Counted from the first letter of the stretch, positions 49,571-62,391 are shown. The stretch: DNA of 64,000 bases from Styela clava (GCF_964204865.1 NC_135263.1:12879426-12943425), one strand, 5' to 3'. Numbers and translations are program-made. The notes: generated by a model not told the origin, from the sequence alone.

Positions 49571-52500
49571 CAGTGGCGGCGCGTCAATAGGGCCAACCGG
49601 GGCAATGCCCCGGTTGTTTTTTCGGTATAATAGAAAATTTTCGAAAAATACCTCAATATCGGTTGCACAGACTGTCTACACTAGCCATATTCTCCCGACA
49701 TGGTTCATTTTTCGCTCGCAAAGCCTTCGCCGAACGTCGACGAGGCGACGCCGATTTTGCCCCGGTTGCTCATTGTATATCGTATTCTCTTTTTTATCTT
49801 CCACTCGCCGCGTTAGTCTCGTTTGTTTTCTGTTTCTTTTACTAAATCATCGGGGCTAGCCCCGTAAATTATGACGACACAATGCCGACGTTTCTTACAA
49901 CAACGTGTTGACATATTCACGCATTCCTTCTCGTTCGTTGGTTGCTTGAAGAGTTGATAGTTTCCTCGCCTTCGTTTTTGTCGCTTGTTTCGCTATTTGA
50001 ATCAGTTAGAGACCTTTAGTCCATTTGCTTTCGATTTTCCACATTCCTTTTGAGCTCCTCACTTCTTTCCGGCTTCGCATTTCTTAGCCTTAGACCTCAT
50101 AATGAATAAGGTTGATGCACTACTTCGCACTCCGTTTTCGCAGCTGCCGCTGGAACAAAAATTAGAGGTACAACGTCTTGGGCCTTATCAACCAAAAAAT
50201 TGTTCACTGGAACAATCCCATGACGGAGGAAAGCGTCGGCGTACATTCTGCGCAGAAACTTGGTATAAAAAACACGAATGGTTGTGTTACAGCGAGGACA
50301 AAAATGCACTTTTTTGTTTTTATTGCCTACTTTTTGCTACCGCCCGTGACTCACGTTGGTGTAAATTTGGTTTTAGAAATCTTAAACATCTTTCCAAGCG
50401 TGCCAGGGATCATCAATCTTCTATAGAGAATCTGGACAATGCAGTAAAATACCGAACATTCGGAAATGTTAATATTGCAGCACAGTTGGATGAAGGACGC
50501 GCGGTTTCCATTCGTCGGCGCAACCAAAATGTCGAGAAAAACCGCCATGTTCTCGGTCGATTGATAAATGTTTTGAAGTTCATTGGTTGTCACGAGCTGT
50601 CCCTCCGTGGGCACGATGAACGGGCTGGCTCTTCTAATAGAGGGGTATTTTTGGATATGGTGGAATACACCGCATCCCTAGATACAGTATTGAGAGATCA
50701 TCTTGATGCCGCAACTGTTTCGAAAGGGACATCTAAGGATATCCAAAATGATTTTCTCGACTCAATGTATAAAATTTATTTACAACATTTGGCTCTGGAA
50801 ATTGAGAATTGCCAGTTCCTTTCGATTCAGTCTGACGAGACAACTGACATCACGTGCGTTTCCCAACTGGCTGTGATTTTTCGGTTTGTGAAAGATGGTA
50901 AACCTACCGAGAGATTTCACAGCTTTGTACCAATCGTTGATCGCACGGCTTGCGGGATATCGGCTGTACTGAAAGAAGTGTTACAGCCTTACAACGCAAA
51001 GTCAAAATTGATAGCTCAAATGACGGCGCGGCAGTTATGAGTGGGTCGAAACATGGTGTTCAAGTTTATATAAAAGAAGATTTTCCTCATGCGCATTTTT
51101 TACATTGTTATGCACACCAATTTAACCTCGTTATTATAAATATGTGTCTTGATACCCCTCTCGTCCGTATATTTTTTGCAAATGTTTCGGGGTTTTCTTC
51201 ATTTTTTTCCGTTTCGCCGAAGCGCTCTGACCTCCTTCGCCAGATATGTAGCCGCCGTCTCCCAGCTTGTGCACCAACACGTTGGAACTTCCAATCACGC
51301 GTGGTGCAGGGCGTGTCCGAAATTAGGTCTGAGCTCATTGAGTGTTTCAATGGCATTCATTGCTCTCCGGTTTGGGACGAACGCTCTGTGAGGGAGGCGG
51401 CAGGTCTAAAGCGTCTGCTAGAAGATGGTGAGTTTTCATTTTTTCTTGCTTTTTTCTCCACAATATTCTATCACGTGGATGTATTATACGGCGCATTGCA
51501 GTCAAGGCTAATGGATGGAGCGTCTGTGCAGTCGTGTATTTCAGACTTCTGCGATGCTGTATCTCGTATCCGGGAAACAATAAAATACGACGACACATGG
51601 AGTGCTTCTTTACGCCGCGGGCAAACAACGCAGCGTTTGATTTTGTCTGCAAAGGAATGCTGTGACATTCTGGTGAATCAAATAGGCGATCGTCTGCGCA
51701 CTGAACACCTTGCCGCGTTCTCTTTGATGAACCCCAAGAATTTTTCAAAATTTGCACGTCAATTTCCCATCCATTTGTTGGCTACTGTCTCCAAATTTTA
51801 CCCCATGATAATCGTGGGTAAATTGGAAAATGAATTGCGATGTATATACACCAATCAAACTTTTTTGAACATCACATCAACTTGCGTGCTCTATGGGTTC
51901 CTCATAGATAACACTCTAGTAACTACCTTTGCGGTGTCTGCAAAATTTCTGGACATCATTTTGACGACGCCTATTTCTTCCGCCGACGCAGAGCGAACAT
52001 TCAGAACGCTGAAGCGTATTAAAACGTATCTCAGAAACACAATGAAGCACGATAGATTAAATTTCTTGGCTGTTTTATCCATTCACAGAGACGTTATTTC
52101 TGGGATGCATGACTTTAATCAGTGCGTTATTGAGCATTTTGCTTCCAGGAAACCGCGGTGTGTTGCATATATGTTCAAGCAGTAGAAGTCTAGCAGCATA
52201 TATATCTATGAGTGAGCGACGCATGTCCTTGTCTTTGCATTAGCTTTCCTTTCTTCATAGTAACGTTTTAAACCTTATTTTAGGTTTTGTCTGCTTTCCC
52301 GAAGTTTCTGTTAATATGTCATTGTATTTATCTGGGTAAATATTGCCTTTCCTTTTGAAAGAGGTTTCAAAAAAAACTATGTCTATATTTATTAATCCCT
52401 TGACTTGGACCGGTTTTAAAGTCACTTTCTTATCGTTAAAAATTGTTGCTTTTGCCGATTGGTTGTTACCGATGGAATGGTTTTTATACTCATAAAATGA

Positions 52501-52599
52501 TGGGAGAACTTACAGCGCTCATCCTGTCCCCGTAGATGGGGGTGACTTGGTCCCGCAGTAGCTTGCCCCGGTTGTCAAAATGACCACACGCCGCCACTA
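49571..52599 (+). mobile_element. Near-complete hAT transposon
   Basis: Inverted ends CAGTGGCGGCGCGT (49571) and, reverse-complemented, TAGTGGCGGCGTGT (52599) bracket about 3 kb containing a transposase frame. A subterminal palindrome AACCGGGGCAATGCCCCGGTT lies near 49604-49624, and GCCCCGGTTG recurs near 49760 and near the right end. The expected 8-bp target duplication is not visible (GGTTTTAG against CTACATGC), so one flank may have changed or an end may be misplaced. Its base composition is more GC-rich than the surroundings, as expected for recent arrival. Confidence 0.85.
50102..52185 (+). pseudogene. hAT transposase (TTF zinc finger, DUF4371-like, hAT dimerisation) with one frameshift
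   Basis: The first frame (50102 to about 51022) has a TTF-type zinc finger (WLCYSEDKNALFCFYC, near residues 55-75) and the start of the catalytic domain with SDETTD, containing a conserved catalytic Asp. The second frame (about 51022-52185) begins at NDGAAVMSG, the second catalytic Asp region. It runs through CYAHQFNLV to the C-terminal dimerisation motif SSADAERTFRTLKRIK, with the conserved Glu. The frames overlap, and the shift falls where relatives read QxYDGA. A deletion of one or four bases near 51020-51030 would explain it. No other break was seen, and the frame ends at a stop near the right end. As it stands it should not make full-length transposase. Confidence 0.85.
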
Positions 52600-52624
52600 C
52601 TACATGCATTCTTTTAATTTAAAC

Positions 52625-52945
52625 CAGGGGTGCGCAACAAGCGGTCCGGGGGTCACAACCTGGCCCGCCAAGCCATTTAGTGCGGCCCTTGTCAACACTT
52701 AGATTTTCCCTTTCGAGCAGGAAATTCTAATTCAACTGTTTATGTTTAAAAAAGCGCACTTTGTCCGGTGCCTTTATCACTGGAAGGGTAAGCGATAACC
52801 GCACATACCTGCCTTTTCCGCGGCGCCCTGGTTGTCGCTAATTCGCTGTGTTCATAGAAAAATCAATTTTTTTTCTGTGTGTGGCTCAGCTAGATCTCTG
52901 AAGTTGGATATATGGCCGGCCGACAAAACATATTGCACGCCCCTG
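52625..52945. mobile_element. hAT-type short element with decayed duplication
   Basis: The left end CAGGGGTGCGCAACA is matched in inverse by the right end TATTGCACGCCCCTG over 321 bp. The flanks ATTTAAAC and GTTAAGAC agree at five of eight positions, suggesting an old insertion. TGGCCCGCC and GGCCGGCC motifs lie near the ends. It sits just outside the right end of the hAT transposon. Confidence 0.7.
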
Positions 52946-53480
52946 GTTAAGACTATTCGTACTGGTGCGGTCATGCACAATTCTCGGGGCGAAATAGTGC
53001 TGCAACGTGATGATACTTTTGGACGCTATTGTAGGTAATATATATATATAATACCATGCGGGTCAGCTAATTTCTCATAATGTTGCATAGTCTGTTGCAA
53101 GTTAGTAAATTATCGCCAAAAATGTGTACCTGGGCAATAGCCCTCTTTTGTGTTTTGGCGCAGAGCTTACAATGGAGAATCAACGACCGCAAAAGGTTTG
53201 ACCTCGTGAACATTTGACTGAGATGCTTCTCGCTGAGTGTTTCGGTATTTACTATTGGATTTGTATCGCGTAATATCAACATAATCAAAGCCCATCCACC
53301 GAAATCAAAAAAGTTTATGTATATATAAAAGATTGGATTTAAATGGTGGACGATCTGTTACCGGTGTTTTACGAGGTTTCGATCCTTTTATGAATCTAGT
53401 TGGATGATGGAACAGAGCGCAGAAAAGGCGAGGCCACTGCACCTGTTAGAATGGTGGTCGTTCGTGGAATCTCGATAATT

Positions 53481-53755
53481 CAGTGTTCCCTCTACAGTGT
53501 GCGCGTGTGCGCGCGCACACAGCTTTCAGAGGCTGCGCACAAGCATAGATTTACTGCGCACAGACCTATTTCGATGTAATGTAACAATGTTCTCGGTTGG
53601 CAAGTTGAGAAAGTTTGTTGTTGCCCACCCATTACCCGGTTAGAACGCCAGAATTTTTTTATTGGTTTTTGCACAAATATCAGCCATTTCCAAAAAAGTG
53701 CGCACACACCAAAATTTCTGCGCACACATACTACAAAAAATTAGAGGGAACATTG
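53481..53755. mobile_element. hAT-type short element (CAGTGTTCCCTCTA ends)
   Basis: CAGTGTTCCCTCTA at the left and, inverted, CAATGTTCCCTCTA at the right bracket 275 bp. Inside are GC-alternating GTGCGCGTGTGCGCGCGCAC near the left end and GCGCACACA near the right. The flanks CTCGATAATT and CTCGATATTA nearly match, suggesting a target duplication altered by a small indel. It has no coding capacity. Confidence 0.75.
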
Positions 53756-56700
53756 CTCGATATTAATGTTGGAAGCATTGAGACAGATACAATGATTTTA
53801 AATTGAACTAATCGAAAACGACAAAAGGACCCGATACCCCAATCCATGTTTGTGCATAGACTGCTAAGACCTTCAATATATTCACAGAGCTTGTTTTTTA
53901 GTAACAATTTTTTGTCACTGTGTTATTTTTGCAATGAAATTGAACTACATCACCACTATTTCACGTGTTTTTTTTATTCCATATTTTTGTAGGAAACGCA
54001 CTGTTGTGATACACATACCATAGCCATGCATTCCACTTTACCCTATCAAAGTGTATTTATTCATTGGGACCCACCGAGTGTTTATGTTACACAAGTTTGA
54101 CGCCCGAACGATACCCGTTCGTGTCTTTGTCTTTTTTATTTTGAATATATGTTTGTGTGTTGAATGTGGGTAAACTGGCGCATGTATATTAACATGTAAT
54201 AAACCTTTAAACAGGTTTTGCCAGTTTCCCCAATCTTCTGTGTGTTCATTGCTTGTGTTTTGTGTATTTTTATTTTTTTGCGCGAAATTCAAAATATACT
54301 TATACTTGTTGCATGTTGCGAAGAATCCGTTGAAGTCAAAATCGTTCATATTAGAAATTCTTCATCTTTCTAATTTCCTTATTTGATTCACATGGATATT
54401 TTTCATATAACCTTAATATTGTACGCCTATTTTATGTAAGTGTAAATATATATATAAATTCAATAATGTTGCTATTTGTGGCGGTACGTTATCAATTATC
54501 GAATTTCCCTACCGAGCCCGCCAAGTGCACGAGTTTATATTTCTTACCAAAAATTTGAGTCAGAAAAATCAAGCAAATATCTTTTTTGTCCTTCGCAAAG
54601 ATGGCGGGATTCATCATTTTGATGATAGTCACTATACACCGCCGTCAAATATGATTAACTCTGTTAACTGACTTTTATTTTCGAGCCTATTAGGGAGCTT
54701 CGAATTGAAATCAAACATTTCCTGGTTTGGGTTTATTATTTCAACCTCAGCAGGATTCGCGGTGTCATTCTAATAGTATGATCATCCTTGGCTGGATTCA
54801 TAAAGTAATATGTATGCCGATCTCTTGTCATACAAATACGCCTACTTGATACTCGCAGTGGAATAATACAATTCCTACTAATGTATGCATACGTAGGCCA
54901 ATTTATTGTGTCCTAGCTCATAAATTAATTAATAAAATATACTAATCAATACAAACGTGTTTGTCGGGCTCCGAATTGTATGTCTTACTGTCACTTATAA
55001 GTCACTGTAAGACTAATTAAATGCCAGTAAATGCTCTTGATATATGACTGTTGTGTAGCTTCGAAATGACGTGGTAAACAGGTAATAGATATATTATTCT
55101 AATGGTGCCGTTTGTACATTTTGCATTGCATAACGTCGCGGAAATAGGTGAGGTGTCATCAAGCGCATTTTGTAAAATATATTGGACGATTAATAATTGC
55201 ACTTTGCGTTTTGGCGGTATACGATAGCGTTGTGATTATGTATTGGAAAAAGTAAGCAATATGCCTTGCGTTGTAACAGTGAGGGAAATGCGATGCTCAT
55301 ATATAGAAAATACTTAAAATAGATCTCGATATTGCTTTGGTAAGCGATTTCAGCAGTTGCACCTATCCTAACCCAGAATTTGTTATTTAATTCCAATTAT
55401 GCACGAGCAATTTACCATCTTGATTTTAACCTAAACAGGTCTAATATTATTAAGTGCTGCTGAGATCGCGAACCTTGTATAATTCTATTGGCGGTTATTT
55501 GTTACGTAGACTTTGCGAGCGAAAACAATTTAGTGGCAGTTACCTGTATATTGTCTGCGAATTTGTTCAATCAAGTGAGGCTTGTTAAACATGGCTCGTT
55601 AAATACCTACACATATAACCTAGTTTCAACTTTTCACCAGGCTAATAACCAAATTGCGTAAGTCATTTTTGGCGATTTTGAGTTTTTTATAAAATAGGGA
55701 TTTATGTAATGCTGCGCACCTGTCTGCTAACTCAGATTTTGTTTTAAGAATTCCAAAACCCATAAAAATGGTGATTTAGTATGACATGCACATATGTGCA
55801 ATTGTTTCGTCATAATGAATTATCATTGTTATCGCATGACTATTGTGACGTCACAAAGGCAAAATAACCTCTGCGAAGTATTTTCGAGTTTTTGCATCTC
55901 GGATTCTAGCTTAGCGCGTATTAATTTGAATTTATACTACAGTATAGGAGGAGGTGCACTTGTCATATTCACCTTCCAAGTTCAATTCACTTTGGTTGGC
56001 TTTTATATTGGGTACATTTATGTTTTATTCTTTATATTTAATCTTAGTCTTATTTCGGTGGGTGTGCAGAGCGTGTTATATTGATGAAATATATATTTTA
56101 ACATAAAAAATAATGTAATTGAAACAGATTAGCTATTTTGGGTATTAGACATTGTAGATACTAAGAATTACAGTTTTTGGAATGTTTAGTTTTCAGGACT
56201 GGTGCATATAGTAAAGTTGCAAAATTGCGTATGTCCCCAAGTCATAGACACATTTCTGCCTAAGTCACAGTGCGCCATTATGACGTCAAATAACTGCGTC
56301 ATACAAATTAACTTAAATCCGGCTACTTTCAAAAAATTGAATCATGGCAAATTATTGACTCTCAATGGCATAACAATATCATTAGGAAGTTTTTTACGTT
56401 TTTCTCAAAACTGCTAAAAATGACAAGGGAACTTGGATATTGTGTATTGAACTGCAGGTTCTTTCTCCTTGTTTACTTTCTACTTCGGATCCGTATGGAT
56501 CCGTAAAATGACTTACGCAATTCGGTTATTAGCGTGACGTTTTGTTGTTCGACTTGATCAAACACTAAGGATCAATATGTCGAAAATTTGAATTTTTAGT
56601 GAAACGTTACAAAGCTATGTTTCACACAAATCGATCTAATTATAGATTCGAGCTATCGACTTTATTATATAGTTCAAGATGATTGAATAACAAGCTTGTA

Positions 56701-57416
56701 TGTTATTGTGTCAGTCATATTCGCACGTCGTTGTGCTCTGCTGCGTTTTGCCTTTGGCTGCTTTGTGGCATGTACTATTCGTATGTATTTCAGTTGCCAA
56801 AAAACTAATGATTTCTTTATAGGCTACTTGGTACATTTAAAAATGAATCCAATGCAGGACTGTTCAGTTTTCAGGTTTTAGCAACTTATTTTTCTTTATT
56901 AGTTTAAACAAATTTGAAGCAGTAAAGTACTTTTCCGGAGAAGTCTAGCAGGGAGACAAATAAGAAATTGAGTCGCAAGTTGGGTCAACAGGAACTCCGA
57001 TGGCACATTGTTCGTGTAAACATCTTTGAAAAACATTTGATACAAGAATGCGACACAGGTATAATCAAATTGTCGCGCGGAAGTAGTTATCTTTCCAATA
57101 TGATGACGTATGCCTCCACTAATGCAATAACAGCAGTTTTTGACAGACGAATTCGTTTCCACTTTCACTAGTTCTTGTTGAGTAGCGGCGTGACTGAAAT
57201 GCATTTATTTGCCTGACATTCCACAAGAAGTAAGTCGATATTCTGTATTTATATCCCTATGGGAAAAGCTCAAGGCTGTTTATAATGAGTTTAGCTGTCC
57301 TCTGCGACATGGAAGATATAGACAAAATTTACCAGAACATACGTGTATTCACACTTCGTAAAAAAAAAACTTTGCGAACAAATAGAATATTAGCAAATGT
57401 CAGAATAGGAATTCAA
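53756..57416. other. Intergenic region, no gene recognised
   Basis: Only short ORFs occur. The segment at 54227-54340 is a dispersed repeat shared with 33966-34090. No splice-supported exon or family match was found. Confidence 0.45.
54227..54340 (+). repeat. Dispersed repeat shared with 34.0 kb
   Basis: This copy begins AGTTTCCCCAATCTTCTGTG and passes through TGTGTTCATTG to AAATATACTTATA, matching 33966-34090 with small gaps. Confidence 0.55.
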
Positions 57417-57764
57417 TCAAACTCGCCTTGCCACAATAATTGTCCAAAATCGAAGATATTTATGAAATTGTGGGCTTCTGCCGTTCCGCCTATAAACTCG
57501 CTCGTTTCGGTCTATGAAAGAGCCGCAACATATTAGGCCCACGGTTGGAATAAATGCGCGAGCAAATGATAACAAGTCCATTAGCTGAATGTTTGCGCTC
57601 AATTTTTGTTCGCAATCGTGTTTTTGGCAACCGCTATTGTATTGGATGTTTGCGCAGTTCTGTTGAGCGTTGCAACGTTTGTCACGAGTGCATGAGTAAG
57701 CTTGAATACGATCTGATCTGAAATAACAATTCAATCTAAAATTAGAGAGTAATATAGGCAACAT
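57417..57764 (-). CDS. Unrecognised Cys-rich ORF, possible exon
   Basis: A minus-strand ORF gives 115 residues from the ATG at 57764. TTATTTCAG (about 57730-57722) inside it could instead be a splice acceptor. Downstream of that point, cysteines are densely spaced (SCTRDKRC, QNCANIQ, SGCQKHDC, LICCG), and the remainder is basic. No signal peptide or family match is seen. It could be an exon of a small secreted protein or a chance ORF, and nothing else in the region supports a gene. Confidence 0.2.
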   Translation of the reverse strand: MLPILLSNFRLNCYFRSDRIQAYSCTRDKRCNAQQNCANIQYNSGCQKHDCEQKLSANIQLMDLLSFARAFIPTVGLICCGSFIDRNERVYRRNGRSPQFHKYLRFWTIIVARRV

Positions 57765-58431
57765 TGTTGCAACTCGCAAATTTATTTCTGCCCTGTTCCA
57801 AAAGGTTGAACGGAAGATCAGTCTGAGATTAGCGCAGTCAGGAATAGAAAAGGGTCTATTGTTTTTTTGGCATATAAGCGCGCATTTTCAGCTACCTCGT
57901 TTGGTTCATTTGGTAAAAGGATTATTGATAGCAAGCCTGGAAACGTTTGGTTTTCAGTGAATCATTCAAGCACAGAGTAAAATGGTGTTGGACAAGGCAT
58001 ATGAATGTATGTATATGTCCTACAGCAAATGTCGCAAAATTGCATTTAAAAAAAAAATATTGAAAATTTTTGTGGATAGAGGGGGCTTTATACACCTATG
58101 TGGGTGTTATCATGTTGACCTAAATTTTTGGGTGGTATATACGTTGGGACGGATATTGTTCAGCTTGTTAATCTGTTCCTGGACCAATCAATTGGGCAGG
58201 CTTTAACAAAACGATTATTTTAAAAACATAATGCAAAAACCTAATATTTTTCATAACTGGGACAGGAAAGTATTGGTTGGGTTGGGACAGATGTGGGTTA
58301 AGTTAAAGTGGTACACGAAAGAAGTTAGTTATCATAAATAATAATAAAAAATGGTACATTTCAAAAGTTCAATGTCTAGGTGTGTCTACTTGGCTGCTTT
58401 AATTTAAAAGTTTGCTTGCAACATATGTTTG

Positions 58432-58439
58432 TATAAAAA
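58432..58439 (+). promoter_or_regulatory. TATA box of the LAMP-like gene
   Basis: TATAAAAA lies 100 bases upstream of the start codon at 58532, giving a predicted leader of about 70 bases. Confidence 0.5.
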
Positions 58440-58531
58440 TACTCCTTTCAAGTTCGGTCTACTGACTTCGTTTATATATTTACTTCTTTTCCCAACTCTT
58501 ATTTTTACTTGTAGTAATAATGTGATTCACG

Positions 58532-60938
58532 ATGAGGTTATTGTACTCTGCTTTTTTAATTCTTTCACTGGAATATGCAATTGGAGAACTCTCCCGCGAC
58601 AAAATACATCTGTACAAAATAAAAGATGTGGATTTTCTAAACACGAAAGTGGAGCGTGTATGTCTGTTAGCTGAATTTGATGCTATTATCGTTTTAACAA
58701 ATAAGTAAGTAAAGTTCTATTTAGCCGTATGAATTATAATAGACCCAAAATATTATACATTTTTGTGTTTGTCACTGATCAGAAATCCTATTTTACTCAT
58801 ATTTTCACAGTTTAACAACTGAGTGTGAACCATTATGTATCATATTTTCGATGTAAGTTGTCAGAGATGGGACTACTCTCTTGACTCCATAATAGTAGTT
58901 ATATTGTATTTCCATGTGTTTGGCACGTATTTCTGCAAACTCGCAAACAAGTCTTCGTTGTTGCTGTTTTCATGAGCGAGATATAAGGTAATATTAATTT
59001 ATATATTCAGATTCTCGAATGGATCAAACCAGGAGTACAGTCTTGTTCTTCCACAAGATGCTACGACGGTGGGAAGTTTTTGCAACAACAAATACATTTC
59101 TCGACTTCAACTTAATTTTCATGGAAATTCGCTGATATTTGAGTTTGCTCGCAACAAGATTGATATAGAAATACACGAGGCAACTTATTGCAATGAGTAA
59201 GCAAGCGACCACGTTAACTCATTTTTATGTATTTAGTTTCGTCTAATAATATAATTTTGTTTTTGAAAATATTATCATGGACTGCTTTTTGTCACCCATA
59301 AGCTAAGAAAGGAATGTCGTTTCCAAACCAAAATGATTGTAGATTTGTGCTTTGTAATATTATGATAAATCGAAATACGGTCAGTAATGTTGTTAACTAT
59401 TGTAACAATACTTGCGTTATGAGGGTTAGTAACATTTACGGAACAATATACCTCGTCCGCTAAGACCACATGTGCTTGAAATAGGATCAATAATGCTTAC
59501 TCAAACTAACTGGAAGTTAACTACAAAATTGCAGTATTGAATTGAGTTTAGAAAATAAAGCTCAATTGAGAGGCTCAAAGCTGTACTAATACGTCAGCTT
59601 ATACCATAAAACGTTTCTATTATCCAGAAGTCATGGCCAAATGACCCCGTGGTACACTAATGCTGATTTCCATCGTACTTTTCTTGTAGACGATCATGAC
59701 TACGAAATTACAAATCATAAGCAACGAAATATTTATTAGTTTTGTCTTTTTCGTTGTCACTAATACAAATGTCTATCTATTAATATTTTTACATTTTAGC
59801 TGCAACTATGGTAATTGGTATTTGAATCAAATAATCGGAAACTTCAGTTACATGGGAGATATAATCCACGGAACGTCAAATGTAGATCAACTGAGGAAAG
59901 GTTATCCTGGCCTAACAAACGGAATAGGAATCAAGAGAGCTTTCAAGTGCAATAAAGACGATAATCTTATTACTCTACCTATACATATAGACCAAGTAAC
60001 CCATGCTTCAAATGGAGAAGTCGGCTATACCGATGAATGGCAAGCGGAAATACGATTCTTTTTAATTCATGTTCAGCCTTTCTTGGTGTATAAAGAACAT
60101 TTTTCGGATCCATATCTTTGCAGGTAATTATTTTTTTTAATTATATTCTATGTTTATTTTTATAGAATTTAAAAAGCATCTATTTCTGTCACAGTTCTTT
60201 TAAGCTTTTTTTTTTTAAATAAACAGAAGTATTTGACCGGGTGTACATACATTTCATTCAGTAATATGCACCAAAAATTGTTTCCAAAAACTATCATTCC
60301 TATATTTGATGGCTGATATTTCTGCACCGCGACACAAATTACAATTATGTGCATTTACCATTATTATTTGCAATTGCAATCACTGGTACAAACATACAGA
60401 TTAGTCAGTAGCACCCACGTCGCAATTCGGTATTTTGTTGTAGCATTTCTGTTCGAAGCGTGTTCTATTACCTGAACGACGTTTCAAGCTAGTATCTAAT
60501 CGAGGACGACTATTTTTCAACTAATGGTCACGGTTAGGCATTCGGTAAATGCAACTCGTTTAAGTCGCTAGTAAAATGCCACTGACAAGATAGAACTACC
60601 AAAGTTTATTGATGAATCCGAAACAATACTTTGACCCTGATGAATATTTAATCGGTCATGTCATTCAATCTTACAATCCATTCTTTTTTTATAGGGACGT
60701 TACTGCTAGTCATGTACTGGTTATTCTATTGCCTTTGATATACTTTGCAATATTTATTCTATTCTATCGAGTGAAACAAGCGTATGGATGCCCTCCAAAA
60801 CGAATGCCTTGGTCGTGGAAAGGAAAAATGAAAACGGGATCTCCGTCAGATACAAAATTTGAAATCGAAGAAAGCGCAAACATTATTTCCGGTGAATTCA
60901 CTTCTATCCAGGCTCCATGTTACAGCGACAGCGAGTAA
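58532..60938 (+). CDS. LAMP-like type I membrane protein with long cytoplasmic tail
   Basis: Four exons join in phase: 58532-58704, 59011-59196, 59800-60123, 60695-60938. They give 927 nt, 308 residues. The order is a signal peptide (about 1-18, MRLLYSAFLILSLEYAIG), a luminal domain with the lysosome-associated membrane protein pattern, a membrane segment (about 234-253) and a cytoplasmic tail. LAMP-type features are VCLLAEFDAIIV around Cys44, a second Cys82 followed by LQLNFHGNSLIFEF, then FKC (Cys170) and a last Cys227 just before the membrane. Two extra cysteines (118, 121) and a Cys170-Cys227 gap wider than usual set it apart. The tail is about 55 residues and lacks the final GYxxPhi lysosomal signal of LAMP1/2; EESANII resembles an acidic di-leucine signal. 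Similarity is at the level of domain pattern, so membership of the wider LAMP/CD68/LAMP5 group is likely but not certain. Confidence 0.7.
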
Positions 60939-60969
60939 TGTTTTTTATCCTCTCAATTTGAATTCCGGA

Positions 60970-60979
60970 AATAAATAAA
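60970..60979 (+). terminator. Poly(A) signal of the LAMP-like gene
   Basis: Overlapping AATAAATAAA lies 31 bases after the stop codon, a suitable distance for a very short 3' UTR. Confidence 0.65.
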
Positions 60980-61840
60980 ATATCGAAATCCATGAAAAGC
61001 ATAAATAGGTATTACATTTAGTTTGTACGAAATTCCAGTATTTTTCCTTTCCTTTTCTACATATTGTTTCCTATTCTACATTCACTCAATTTTTAATCTT
61101 TACGCCTTTTATGAACATTCAAAATTATTATTTGCCTGCATCCAACAAATTTAGTCTAATTCTCTCGCATATTGTTGAATGAATTTTGTTTGCTTAATAT
61201 TAAAAATTCTCAATAAAATACTAATTTACTCTGAAAAACAATAGCAAGCACTTTTAAATTCACCAGATCTATTTTATATCAGATAATTCTGCAGTATTAA
61301 AATCAATTTATTCTTTTATCTTTATTTGTTCAAAATGAACGTTTTTTTTTTCATTTTCAGAGGGTATTTGAAATTTAATAAATATAGCAGCTTGATAATA
61401 TTTTGAAGCTTATTTTGCGTAACTTCTCTCTTAAAATAATTGTTTTGTAAAACACGGGACACGGGATTGATTACTCATGGCTAAAACTCATTTATTTACT
61501 GTGTCAGCATAGAAATGATTCAGAGCATTTTAGCAAATTTATTATTATTGCGGATTGCAATATTGCAGTTACTTCCCCCGAGTTCGAATCTAATTTGTTC
61601 GCTTTCATCAGAAGAGTTATATTTAAGTTATATAAGTTATAAGTTATATTTAAATTCTGGTTGGATATCTAAATATGACGGTTACCAAATTTCATTCTTA
61701 TCGGGTAGATAACTTTGTTTTCGTTGTGAAACGAGCATTTTTCTCTCCGCTTACCTACATTATTTGGGAAGGTATGTTGACGTCGGACCTATCACAGTCA
61801 GTGGAAACAGTCGCAATTCCCGATATGTATTGGTCTAGTG
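60980..61840. other. Downstream flank of the LAMP-like gene
   Basis: No gene is recognised. The stretch is AT-rich, with a small ATAAGTTATA tandem near 61622-61650. It ends in GTCTAGTG (61833-61840), the left duplication of the next element. Confidence 0.5.
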
Positions 61841-62157
61841 AGGGGGTCGGCAACTTTTTGAACTCGGCTTGCCAGTTTATGAATAATGAACACCTTCGCG
61901 TGCCAAACATTTTTATGTGTATGGTTTGCATATAGCCAAATACCTGATTTGAATAGTAAGCGGATGAGAAACATATTCATTTTATTGGATAACGTGCATG
62001 GAAACTAGCTCACGAGAGATTTTGGCATACGGCATTTCTACATCCGACCTGTCTTTGCACGACTTAAGTAATAGGTATTAAGGCCACTCGCGATTAGTTT
62101 TGTAGCAAGAAAACAATGAAATCGCGATAAATACTAAAGAAGATAATATTTATTTTG

Positions 62158-62391
62158 GTACTCCCGTAGTATGTGCACCCTGATGACGGACACCGGAACG
62201 TAGTATGTGTACCAGGTTAGGGTTAGGCCATAATTTCAGGTACAAATACTACAGGAGTCATTTGGCTAGTCCCCAAACTCGTAATAGAACTGAAATAAGG
62301 AAAATTGGAATAAAATTATGCCCTAACCCAAACCTGGCACACATTCTACGTTCCGGTGTCCGCCATCTTGGTGCACATACTACGGAGCGCC
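62158..62391. mobile_element. Fold-back element nested in the hAT derivative
   Basis: Two arms of about 65 bases are inverted: GTAGTATGTGCACC through GACACCGGAACGTAG to AGGTTAGGGTTAGG on the left, and the complementary CCTAACCC through CTACGTTCCGGTGTC to GGTGCACATACTAC on the right. About 100 bases separate the arms. The inner ends are telomere-like (TTAGGG). No ORF of its own and no clear target duplication were found. Confidence 0.8.

Noticed and set aside
50097..51757. Minus-strand ORFs opposite the transposase
   Set aside because: Antisense shadows of the hAT transposase frame.
53492..53725. A 77-codon minus-strand ORF rich in Cys and Arg
   Set aside because: It lies entirely in the hAT-type short element at 53481-53755.
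58429..58674. An 81-codon hydrophobic ORF at the start of the LAMP-like gene
   Set aside because: It has no in-frame ATG (it opens at TTG), ends before the next exon, and is in a different frame from the signal peptide and LAMP-type sequence starting at 58532.
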